A stretch of 64,000 nt of DNA, from positions 14,877,001-14,941,000 of the forward strand of contig CM049395.1 of NCBI GenBank assembly GCA_026929865.2, given 5' to 3'. Made by a program: the position numbers and the translations under genes. This document shows, in pieces, positions 29,186 to 39,930 of the stretch; the first letter of the stretch is position 1; each line of letters starts with the position of its first letter. The notes beneath the pieces are model-generated. The model did not search any database, had not been told where the DNA came from, and saw nothing but the letters and a program-made list of their open reading frames with translations. This DNA comes from Hyperoplus lanceolatus. Its lineage: Eukaryota > Chordata > Actinopteri > Uranoscopiformes > Ammodytidae.

Positions 29186-30462
29186 ATCATTACAAACCAA
29201 ATGTGGGCTGGCATGTCATTACACGTTTGTGAGGGAACATCATTAATTGCATGGTTAAGGTAAGAGACAGCCACCCGCTGACCTCTAAATCAGTAGCAAT
29301 ACAGCTCAAATTCAAATAACCCTTTATTATAAACAGCCGCAGTCCATCCCCCCAATTAACCAGTCGTCCAGATCTGCTTTATCAGCACTATGGACGCATC
29401 TGAGGAGAAAACCAGCTTTACTCCGACTTTGTGGGGCCAAGATCATTTCATCATGATTAAAACTCACTGGTTTGAGACCTTGTCAGATACCACACAATAT
29501 GCTTATATGGCAAACTGCCAAAGCTGAGGCATGTGTGTTTGTCTGGGTTGGCATATGTACAATTGTACATGAATATGTGCATACCATAAGGAGAGCAGGC
29601 ACACTGCAGATAAATGTTTTTTTTTATCATTGTCAGCTGTCACTGAAAGGAGCTACATTTAGAAAAAGAGGGTGAATGGCCGTAAGGAGTCAATAATTAA
29701 GAGATGTTGACATTATCTGCAGCTACTTTACATTCATTTGGTCATGAAGTTACATTGTCACATGAAGGCTGAAAAGGTTACCTCTAACCCAAAACTGCAA
29801 GATGGTCAAAGTAAGACAGAGGTGAATACATTCATGGTTGTGTCACTGGTGTGCACTCAGCGGAAATTGCTGCTGTTCTACATTTGTCACTGTCTATGGA
29901 GACATTCGACAAACACACACCCCTGGATTGCAATATGGCTTACAGGCACATAACGGAAGTACTGAGGACCAGCTGCTCTATGCGGAACACAAACCGTAAT
30001 TGACAAGGAAGTAAATAATTGAATGCGGATGATTTCCCTTGTACCAGTGACATCGTGATAACAAAACATATGGGAAGAATATGTTTGTATAAGCCTAGAA
30101 GGGAAGCAACATGGATTTGAAGTATTAGTATAAAGTATTAGTTATGGATAATGGAGAATCATTCCAGATGCAGAATAATGTTGGATATCTAGTCAATAGA
30201 AGATAAGACTCAGGTTGTTTTCACTAGTCACACAAGTCCTGGACATTCAGTGGCCTGTGAATGTAAGATCTCTGTTGACATTGACTCTCTTTGGTCTGAA
30301 AGAATTAACTCCCGATTTATTTTCAAATATAATGGCACTTGCTGACTGTTGCATGTGGGCTAAATACGAGAAGAATACATGTGAAATTACTAAGACATCA
30401 CCAGCATATCTCAAACAAGTGGGTGCTCAAAGTTGTGGTCATGAATGACTGGTCCTCATTTG
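29186..30462. other. Gene-free stretch, possible non-coding element
   Basis: Unique-looking. 29290-29460 has balanced composition and no repeats and could be a conserved non-coding element, not testable here. Confidence 0.5.
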
Positions 30463-30470
30463 CTGTCACA

Positions 30471-32437
30471 CAGCGGCAGATCTAGAAAAATATTCATGGG
30501 GTGGCAAGAGGGTGGCAGGAGATTTTAAGGGGTGGCAACCTGTGGCGGATGTATATACAGTATGCCGATTTAATTAAAGCCATATAAATAAATATGTACT
30601 TGGGAAAGCCCCCACATTTAGATATGTTGACTAAATAACATAATACTTACTAGTATTGTAGCACAAGTGAAGCCTTACATTTAAACATAAAAGGTGTCAG
30701 ACAATTTTAAAGATTATTATTACTGAATGATTACTACATTACCTGCCTCACAACAAACACCTGCACTAATACACCAGCATGGGGCTCAAAAGCTATGCAA
30801 ATAGGGCTGCAATAAGTACTTAGTTAACAGTGAGTCTTTGGTATTTGTCTGTGTTAATGTAAGATACTCCCATCAGATGTCAATCATCAGTCTAACTTGA
30901 GTGCAAATATCAAGTTATTCAAATATTCTAGTAATAATACAATACAGATAAAATCATTCATATAAATATTGTGTGGCATTTTCCTATGTTTGGTCACAAA
31001 CAGTGACCTGTTAAACACACTGTAAATGGGAAGAGGTTCAGTAATGTCCAACACAGAAATAGGCCTACTGGTTATTATGAGCAATTGATAAGCACAACCT
31101 AAGACTTTAATTTAAATAGTGTGATAAGAATTAGGAAGTATATCCTTATACAAAGGCCTATAGATAAAATTAAACAAAATAAGTAATGAATTTCAAGGGT
31201 ATAGGTTATGATTAAACCTTGGTTTATGACACCTTTTAAATGGGGGGTCTGGGGGTGCCCCCCCATACATTTTTGAGCATTCATCACTTCATTTCCTGCA
31301 TTCTGGTGAATTTGTTTGCATCAAGTTTATGTAAAGTAATTGACAACATTTAGGTTCCCAGTGACAACAATAGAATAGAATACAATGCAGTAATATCATG
31401 CATTCTGTATTGCTTTAAAATATTTATTCTCCTCTATTGTTAAAAACAAATTGGTTTAGAAAAAAAGAAGAAGTGATTATTCACGTCTATCATTGAGAAT
31501 GTAGTGGCTGGTGGTATTTTACTTGCATGCAATCTTCAAATATTCAAAAATAATAAAGTGCAAAATGAGGTTTTCATCCTCATGTATTTCCTTTAAGCTA
31601 CTAGTGACTAAGTGTGCAGTGGACAGAGGGAGGAAGAGCTTTATTTTATAATTTAGCTTTTTGATTTGTGAGCGTGATCCTCGCTGACTTTTAGACTGAC
31701 TCGCGCTGTCTGCTCCGTGAGGCTCGAGCCCTTCAGCTGAGCGAACAGCTGTCCAACACGGAGATGAAAAACGAAACTGAAACTTAACTATCCTGTCCTG
31801 CCTGGGCTGACTTAAGGTGGAGCAACCAACTATAAATGAATAAATATTGTAGCCTACTAAACTGTAACACAAGTAATGAGTTGAGGAATTTGGATCAGTA
31901 GCCTACAGTAGTGCACAATCTTCGCTGATGTGAACGTTATTGTAGTTTTTCCGAGGCATTCACGAGTTCCTTACGTTATTATTAACCTCTAGTCATTGTC
32001 ACCACACAACAGCATATTAACTTTATAGGAAAACTACAACTTCATTAGCCCTGCTCTTTTCTCATTATTGTCATTTGTTCATAGATAGACAGTTGATCAG
32101 TAATACCTGGAGAGTGTAGTCTCTCCTGTGCTGCTTGCTTCGTTAGTCTAGAGAGGTTTGGATCCGTCTCTCCCACGCCTTCCTTGTATTCAAAATCTGT
32201 GCCGTTAGGAGCGGTTAGGAGTCTCGGGAGTGGGTCGCGGGGGATCGGGGTGGGGCAATATTACCTGGCTACATTCACTTGCAGTCGGATATTTGAAACT
32301 CGCGCTTGTAAATGTCTCTTAACAGCCAAAAATAAATGTTTAATTTGGTGCTGCCAACTGGGGTGGCAGCTGGGGTGGCAAGGCTTTTTTTAGGGTGGCA
32401 GTTGCCACCCCATGCCACCCTGGTAGATCCGCCCCTG
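30471..32437. mobile_element. hAT-like transposon, 8-bp TSD CTGTCACA
   Basis: The left end is CAGCGGCAGATCTAG and the right end AGATCCGCCCCTG, giving imperfect inverted repeats. Several GGGTGGCA words follow inside both ends. CTGTCACA is duplicated exactly at 30463-30470 and 32438-32445. The body is 1967 bp and includes the GGGGGGTCTGGGGGTGCCCC block (31241-31260), which I remember from this teleost family. The 118-codon minus-strand frame at 31519-31872 has no recognisable hAT motif, so it is probably non-autonomous. Confidence 0.9.
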
Positions 32438-32445
32438 CTGTCACA

Positions 32446-33047
32446 TGTCCTAATCCTGTTCTGTTTTGCTTTTACAAATAGACTGCTGTTACAAATATTT
32501 TACAAGCACTTGAAATGTGCAATACATGTGACACTGATGGGTTTATATTCCCAATCCTGGGGAATTGCAACAACATTAAATAAAAACTGCTCCTCTCTCT
32601 TTGATACTACTCTCTTGCACGGACCCAAACCCTCCCCGTCCCCCCTGAGCCAAAGAGGCCTGCATTTGACACAAACAACAAAGTTCCAAAGGGAGATGAG
32701 AGAGCTTGTTAATTGGAACACATATTCAACAGCAATGTCTTGGGAGAATGAACTATATCACAGTGCAAAAACAGCTAAACTTTCTCTTCTCTGGCTTGGA
32801 AGTTAAATGACTCATGAGGAGCCTGTTGCTTGCTTTAAGCTCAAGGTCAAGGTCAAGGTCAAATTTCTTTATAAAGCACATTTACAAACAGCGGGTACTG
32901 CCCCAAAGTGCTGTACAGGTTAAATTATAATAAAATAATCCACATTTATTAATGTGTGCACATTTATGTATAAGCTGTGTGCTCCTCTGTTGGAAGACAT
33001 GTCTTTTTCATCTTTAATCTATACATGTGCATGTTGTCGAGAAGTGT
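32446..33047. other. Gene-free stretch with one interspersed repeat fragment
   Basis: The segment 32838-32945 matches in pattern the repeat nested in element B (see 33474). Otherwise nothing was seen. Confidence 0.6.
32838..32945 (+). repeat. Interspersed repeat with AAAGTGCTGTACA motif, copy 1
   Basis: (GGTCAA)n-type units are followed by TTTATAAAGCACATTTACA and CCAAAGTGCTGTACAG. The same order recurs at 33474-33550. It is a familiar teleost interspersed repeat, but I cannot name its class with confidence. Confidence 0.65.
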
Positions 33048-33473
33048 TTAAAGAGGACCTATTATAGGGGAAGGTGGGGTGATTTGTGCATTTTGGAAGT
33101 TGCAAAACCCCTTGTTTCTAGAAAACCGTGGAAGAAATTGGAAATGTGACCACATATTTAAGAAGAGCCATCCATTTGACTCATCCTGTAAAGAAGGGAG
33201 ACACAAGGAATAAGATATAAGCACATTTAAGATCAAAAAACTGTGTTTTGCCTTTCAAAGTAAAATTTCCATGATCAAGGTTTTTTGATTATTGTGTCTG
33301 AACAATTATAGACACGTTTGAAAACATTTGACACATGTTTTAGTGCTTTGGTATGCTACACTTTGAGTCTATATAGTTAGCACAATGTCAACCCTAAATT
33401 GCTGCATCATGCCTATTATCCAAAATTCTGGGGATGGGGTGATTTGTGCACAAGGGCCTGGGTGAGTTATAAG

Positions 33474-33790
33474 TAAGTAAGTAAGTAAAATGTATTTATA
33501 AAAGCACATTTATGACAGTTTGCACTGTCCAAAGTGCTGTACATAGTGCATTCAGTAGGTAAACAATGAAGGTAAAATAACAATAACCAAAATAAAAGAC
33601 GTAAAGCCCATACATCCACATAAACACAGATAGTAGTGCAGAGGTAAGTAAGTAGTGCAGAGGTTAATGGGGAGGAAACACCAGGGTGTACATATGGGTT
33701 TTGAGCCTTGATTTAAAGGCAGAAATGTAGGGGGAATCACATTTGTCAGGTGGCAGTTGGTTCCACAAGCACGGAGCAACTAGTGCAAAG
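33474..33790 (+). repeat. Interspersed repeat with AAAGTGCTGTACA motif, copy 2 (nested)
   Basis: (AAGT)n, then ATGTATTTATAAAAGCAC, CCAAAGTGCTGTACA and a downstream part with GGTGGCAGTTGGTTCCACAA. The start parallels 32838-32945. It lies inside element B, upstream of the transposase tail. The boundaries are approximate and the class unknown. Confidence 0.6.
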
Positions 33791-33833
33791 TACATTTCTG
33801 AGAGTTGTGCCAGTGGCATGGCTGTATACGCTG

Positions 33834-33967
33834 GTCACCAAAAGAAAGTGATTGTCTACAGTAGCTCAGAAGAGAGTGACATCTCAATTCCACTTAACGA
33901 CACCACTGATGAGAGTTCAGATGGCCAGAAAGATGATGATGGTGACTTTGTCATTGTGACACAATGA
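33834..33967 (+). pseudogene. Pogo-like transposase C-terminal remnant
   Basis: An open frame ends with a Ser/Asp/Glu-rich tail. It contains KKVIVYSSSEESDISIPLN, then an acidic run and GDFVIV shortly before the stop at 33967. The stop lies just before the internal terminal-motif copy at 33969. In my knowledge, tails with SSSEESD followed by DDDGDF/V-type ends occur in pogo/Tigger-like transposases. The catalytic core is absent, and a nested repeat lies where coding sequence would continue upstream. The short and low-complexity match makes this tentative. Confidence 0.5.
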
Positions 33968-34808
33968 CGCACAAATCACCCCCACTACGTGGGGTGATTT
34001 GTGCGACAAGGCAACTTTTTTTTCCGAAAGCTATATTTCTTAAACAGTTTATTCCAGATCCAAAGTTTTTATTGCCAGGGATGCACAACATCCTGAAATA
34101 TATGTACATATTTGAGTTGGAGACATAACTGTCAAGGCCTCACTTTAAAATCACTTTGAGTAAAAAGTTGCACAAATCACCCCACCTTCCCCTACTACTT
34201 TTCTGGTCTTAATTTCTTGTTTTACACTGCTATAGAGCAACCTGACACGAATCACATCACAAAAAACTATGTAGATTTTCGGGAAGCTCTTTCTCTTATT
34301 TTGGCGATCCAGCACGTCCTGTCAACACTTGAGTGTGTGTGCTTCGGGCATCTCCGCCCACTCCGCCTGTGCTTCGGCAATCTCCGCCTCCCCCCCCCCC
34401 CCCCCCCCCTCCTGCAAACCCCACTCCGTTATGATTGGTTACCTTCCTTCCGGAACACTTTCAGAGGCGGGAAGCACGAGCATGGACCTATAAGGGCGCG
34501 AGGCAGACGCGAACAGGGAAGTGACAGCATTACCATACATGGAAACATCCGCGTGGTGACTTCACGAAGTTACATGCGACGTCACGTTCTTACAAAGCGT
34601 CTAGCCGCTCAGAACACGTGATTTCTTGGTTGAACAGCTAGAATAGTGTCTAGTGCTCTGCACAGACACCCCAGACGGTCAGCAGGGAATACGTCGAAAT
34701 GCATGTAAGTCATTATTTGATAATTTAGTATGGTTAAGCATGACTATGAATCATCATAACAACATTTATAGGTCATAAATGTCAAAAAGCATCATAGGTC
34801 CGCTTTAA

Positions 34809-34874
34809 GGCGATTTATTTATGTGTGAAGATAACACTCAGATCTTTTTTTAAAAAAAGTCTGAGGCTTTTGAG

Positions 34875-34921
<47 letters not shown>

Positions 34922-35465
34922 ACGTTTGGAATGTATGTGTGTAAACATGACCTCAATAGCAAATTCACTGTTTCCTGTAGAGGAATGTTTCAGAAAAGAA
35001 GCCAAGAGGAGAGCAATGAGTCAAAACTGTGTTGGCCAGCATATGTGTGGGATCTGTCTGTTGTCTCCGAGTGCTGGCTCGCTTCCAGGTGTATAGCAGC
35101 CCACACAGTGAAATCCTATGAACGTTGTGAGTCCCTACGTGGATATCGCCATTTCAATAATGCATGGAGCAACCGGTCCAAATCAATCCCCATTGACCTG
35201 CCAGGTGCAGGAAAGTGAGGCCAGGCAGGTCAGAAAACAATGATATAATTCAACTTTGAAAAGCACATATAGTTGGAGGGACAGAAAAGTTTTAGTTTGT
35301 GGCTTTCCAAGTGAATACTCTACTACAGTACTGCCCCCATTAAATCGACTTCTCTCGCATGGTCTTTTGAAAATTTTATGGAATATTAAAAGGTCATCCG
35401 GCCCAAAATATAAAAAAACAACATATTTTCGTCATTTGTGAGTGACTTAAAGTTTGTTTAGCAGA
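34809..35465. other. Gene-free stretch with (TG)18
   Basis: (TG)18 lies at 34879-34915. No other feature was recognised. Confidence 0.65.
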
Positions 35466-35833
35466 CCCCAGTGCAGCTAGGGCACACATTCGAAATTGTT
35501 TTAAAAGGTTATTCACCAGAGAGCAGAATGGGGAAACCATGGTGTGATGGCCGGAGCAAGGAAAGGTTTCTGGGAGAGTGGCTGGTTGAAAATTTTGAAA
35601 AAGAGTGCATGAGAGCGCCTGCTGGCTGGCTGGATATCAGGCAGGTTATAAGAGGTTAGCAGGAAAACTGGGAACAGGAGCGGCAGGCATGTGGCCATGA
35701 TCCAGTCGAGTCGAAGCAACGATCTGGCGATGAGTGGGAGAAAAGCTGGGAGTTGATAATGGCAGTTGATGAATTGATTGTAGCCAGGTGTGCTGGTGAC
35801 AGGACTCCAGGTGCATGAGAGGTATAGAGCAGG

Positions 35834-35906
<73 letters not shown>

Positions 35907-35984
35907 TACACGGACAAATAGGGGACATTGCAGACACAAAAGGACAGCGAAACGCAGTGGGGGAAAACTAGAAGACTGTGACAC
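35466..35984 (-). mobile_element. Probable LTR remnant (gypsy-like), minus strand
   Basis: On the minus strand it starts TGTCACAG, runs through TTTTCCCCCACTGCGTTTC, CACCTGGAGTCC and CACACCTGGCTACAATC, and ends near GTGTGCCCTAGCTGCACTGG. The order and the wording resemble teleost gypsy-type LTRs, including an AATAA-like signal before the end. A (CA)35 microsatellite interrupts it. I find no 5-bp duplication and the 3' end lacks a clean CA terminus, so it is truncated or misjudged. Confidence 0.5.
35835..35904 (+). repeat. (AC)35 microsatellite
   Basis: Uninterrupted dinucleotide repeat inside the LTR-like remnant. Confidence 0.97.
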
Positions 35985-36210
35985 CTGTAGCATTGAAAAA
36001 TTGAATTAAAAATATTCTATTCAGAAACATGTCTAGTCTCGTCCTGTAACTGTGATGGTGCTAGGAAATAAGGAATAGGGTATCTTGAAGCTGGCATTGC
36101 AAATATAACCAAACCTATCAGCTTTGACTAGTTGTTGAATACTCACATTGATGGGAAGTACACATACATGCATTTATTCATTGTTTTCTGTTCATTACAG
36201 AGCAATATTT

Positions 36211-36346
<136 letters not shown>

Positions 36347-36904
36347 CGGAGTCAGAGTGGAGAGGTAATTGACACCATTACTATGGCTTTGTCTTGGATC
36401 TAGTGACATGTGGCTCATTAACCTCTGACACATGATTGGTTAAAGATGGATGTCTGCTGGTTCGTTACAGAAAATTCTCCCCCAATCAGAAGCCAGTTAG
36501 CCTCCTTTCGCAGCAACGAGCTAGCTGTCATGGTAAGATGTATCCCCTCTCTGTCTGATCCCAAACCTTACCCCATTACTGATAATTTGGCCTATTAGTC
36601 AGGACCATCTGGGCACTTTAATTATCCTCTTATGTTTTGCCAGCTTCTCTTCACTACTCCCTAACCTTTTTTAGACCCCTCTTCTCTAATTTATGACACA
36701 TTTTTAGGCAGAGGTTTGTATCTGAGGATGGATAAAAGTAATGTTTTAGGATGAGAGACAGAAAGGCTTATTAAAAGTGAAGAAATCACATTCCAGGATT
36801 TCCAAATGAGAAGATGAAACCGATGATTTTTACCCTTTACCTTGTTTCCCTAGGCCAACTGCTCTGTTTGCTTAAAGCTTGTCAGTAGATATGCTGGGCT
36901 CCCA

Positions 36905-36943
36905 CTTCAAACTGTTTGGTAGATCGAGCCAAACGGTTTGAAG
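36905..36943. repeat. Short hairpin (15-bp stem)
   Basis: CTTCAAACTGTTTGG and CCAAACGGTTTGAAG pair with one mismatch around a 9-base loop. Confidence 0.85.
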
Positions 36944-37407
36944 CGCAGGCAATGTGGTATTGTATATTACAAACTATTTCATTAAAACTGATCCTTTCAT
37001 TATTATTTTCTGTTTTGTTTTTTTTAAATCAAATTTATTTTCCAGTTTCAGTTAGTACACACATATATGTATCTCATACTAAGTGGCTTGCTTAAAGTAC
37101 ACAAGGCAATGCTTGAACAAGCACACACACAAGTAAACAAACCAGCTTTAAATGAATACTCATTATAGAGCAAACTATTCATCATATGTTAGTTATGAAA
37201 GAATGATAATAACATTTTGATTGTAATTTCAAAGGTGCCAAAATGCCAGCATATTATAATGAGAAGTCTATAAAGTGTGTGCTTTTTTTAACACCCTTTT
37301 GTCAAGTACTTTTTTAGCATTTTGATTTTGATTTTGATTTTGCGTTTATTTTACTGTTTAATTAATTTTGTTCAGCAGGACTGTAAATATTACTCTATTT
37401 ATAAACG

Positions 37408-37545
37408 TCTGTGTGTGTCTGTCCTGTGTTTCTTGCCAACCATTCGTCCGATTTACTTCACACTTGGGCGGGTGAGTTGTTGAGGACCTAAGGGAGTGCA
37501 GAGCCGAGTGTGATGTAGTTTGGATCAGCAGTTCTATACAGACAA
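37408..37545 (+). repeat. Teleost interspersed-repeat fragment, class unknown
   Basis: The segment with TTTCTTGCCAACCATTCGTC, GATTTACTTCACACTTGG and GAGGACCTAAGG is familiar to me as a dispersed fish repeat. I see no termini or target duplication. Confidence 0.4.
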
Positions 37546-38677
37546 CTGCAAAAACCTGGTCAAGTCAGCGGCATGTTGGTACACATCTATCCATGCTGTT
37601 ACGGTACCGGTGCTTGGAGTGGCCAAAAATGACAGGAGTGTACCACATACCGGACGGGCAGTACTCTTACAATTATATTTCTTGATCTTAAATGATAGTT
37701 TACTGGGGTATAAAATCACACATGGTACTTTAAGATCTTTAATTTTGACAAACATTTAAAATTCACCCAAAATGTTAGTTAATTCAGAACAGAACACAAA
37801 CAAGTCATACTTTCTAAATATGTCTAGAGTATGGCCTCTTGGGATCAACGGAACAATTTGGCTATAATGGAAAAAGCCCAGGTTCTATTATTAACATTTA
37901 CATTGGCTCGGTTCTATTTTAGTATCCTTAACCAAGACATGGCAGTGTTAGCCAGCATGACAAATGTGGGAACAATATTCACCAGTTTTAGCTATGTTTA
38001 GCAATGTTTATTAAGTCTTCACTGACATATTTGGCTATGTAGCTACATCCTCTGATATGTTTATCTGATTGTTGCTGACTTTGTATGATGTTTGAATGAT
38101 ACATCAATTTAAAATTGAAATCAAGATTTGAGACAATGCCACAAACCGCAAAGTCTGCAATTATGTAGCACTTCTGACCTTGTATTTAGACCTTTGTTTA
38201 AATTGTTTGACAAATTCATACTGTGCTCCTCGTGCATACATGAACAGTCATTGTCTCCAATAAAAAGTGGCGTAAGGAAACTGGCTATACGCCTGCCAAC
38301 AACAAACACGCAAAAGACCTGGAAAGCGTTACAATCATGGTGCCTAAAAATAGTCTCAAGCGTCATCGGACAATATAAGAAGTAGTTTGGGTTGGTGACG
38401 AGAGATTAGCAAAAAAAGATAGTATTTTGTAAGCCCTGTTATGAAAAATTCATCACATCAAGAAGCAACTAATCCCTCTTTTGATTTACTTCCCCATTTT
38501 AATTGGGGGCAGCAATGAAACAGCTCTGTGTGACCTATCCAGATTTACCTTCTGTATGGGTTCAGATGGAAGGGGCCATAAGCACTAAGTTTCGAAGCTT
38601 GCTTAGTTTTTATAGATGCAGAGAAAAGAACAGTTATACTGATTTAAAATCAAGGTAACATGCTCAGGTGTACCACA

Positions 38678-39133
38678 GGGGCCTGTTTCAGGTAGCTGGT
38701 TTTGAGGCAACCCAGAGTTTGTTCGCTCTGAGTTGGTGGAAACTCTGGGTTTTCCTTTTCAGGTAGCAGGTTCAGCGCAACCGAGAGTCAGTTACTGCGG
38801 CAACATACGCCGTGGGTCTAACCTGCTGGATATGTGGTTAGACCTACCCTGACCCTTCGTTAATATTTCTAACTCTAGTGGGAGGATCGGAGATTTCTTT
38901 TTTTCTTTTTTGAGAAGTGGAGAAGTGGGAGGATCAATCATTTGTTTCTTCTTTTTCCATGGTGAATCATGTTATCAGCGATCCATTGACGATGGCTTTT
39001 ATGCACACACTCCACCCAGAGTGAACACGCTCAGAGTTGATAAACCCAACGCTGATCCACTGTTCTGAAACCGAAAACCCAGAGTTGCTTATCAACCCAG
39101 AGTATGTAAAACCAGCTACCTGAAACAGGCCCC
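38678..39133. mobile_element. MITE-like element with 26-bp perfect inverted repeats
   Basis: Both ends read GGGGCCTGTTTCAGGTAGCT and then GGTTTT, in opposite orientation (38678-38703 and 39108-39133). Inside, the words AACTCTGGGTTTTC and CAACCCAGAGT recur on both sides, and TTTCAGGTAGC is repeated near 38757. No clear target-site duplication is seen. This GGGCCTGTTTCA family is common in fish genomes, and I cannot fix its superfamily from this copy. Confidence 0.8.
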
Positions 39134-39305
39134 AGGTGTCTGCTGTCCTCTTACCCGAGACATCCAGCAGTTTGCCCTTTCTCCTTGTGCCCAATTGTCT
39201 GCTTTACAACCAAAAGGACTGGGGAGAGAGGAACGCTGTTCGATCAATGGGCTGTCAAGGAGAAGGAGCACAGAATGAAACTGATAATGGTGAGAAGTGT
39301 AGAAG

Positions 39306-39307
<2 letters not shown>

Positions 39308-39397
<90 letters not shown>

Positions 39398-39412
39398 ACA
39401 CACACACTTAAG
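39308..39412 (+). repeat. (CA)n microsatellite
   Basis: About 105 bp of CA repeat with one CTCA interruption near the end. Confidence 0.97.
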
Positions 39413-39654
39413 CACAAGCAAAGTCATTCTCCCAGACCACAGTCCCAGCCTGCCTCACTGCATGTCTTGTTGTTCTTTTCAATCAGACACACATGCACAC
39501 TGACAGCTTGTCATACCTACACACACTCACACTGACAGAGAAGGGGTTTCAGTCAGTCTCTCAGTGGTGAGTTTTATTCCAGTCTTATGCTGCCAAGAAG
39601 ACAACAATTTTTCTACCATCTTCTTCATTCTCTCAGACAAGCAGCTGCCTGTCA
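39413..39654. other. Spacer between CA repeats
   Basis: Unique-looking sequence rich in short ACACAC runs. No gene. Confidence 0.6.

Positions 39655-39930
<276 letters not shown>

Larger units (their letters stand above)
33067..34192 (+). mobile_element. Element B: TA-flanked transposon with iterated terminal motif and transposase tail
   Basis: The 24-bp terminal inverted repeats at 33067-33090 and 34169-34192 are perfect: GGGGAAGG, then TGGGGTGATTTGTGCA. TA flanks both ends (33065-33066 and 34193-34194). The core GGGGTGATTTGTGC recurs at 33436 (forward), 33969 (reverse) and 33991 (forward). The middle pair forms a hairpin with a short ACTACGT-containing loop. Another repeat is nested at about 33474-33790. 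A plus-strand coding remnant (33834-33967) resembles the acidic C-terminal tail of pogo-like transposases, so this is a deletion derivative of an IS630/Tc1/mariner/pogo element. Confidence 0.87.
33052..34804. mobile_element. TTAA-type MITE interrupted by element B
   Basis: The left end reads AGAGGACCTATTAT and the right end, reversed, AGCGGACCTATGATGC. TTAA lies outside both (33048-33051 and 34805-34808), the target of piggyBac- and Kolobok-like elements. Removing element B and one TA leaves about 0.6 kb of host MITE, including a poly-C run at ~34389-34408 and a GC-rich centre. The TTAA duplication and short similar ends support it, although the inverted repeat is short and imperfect. No coding content. 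Confidence 0.75.
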
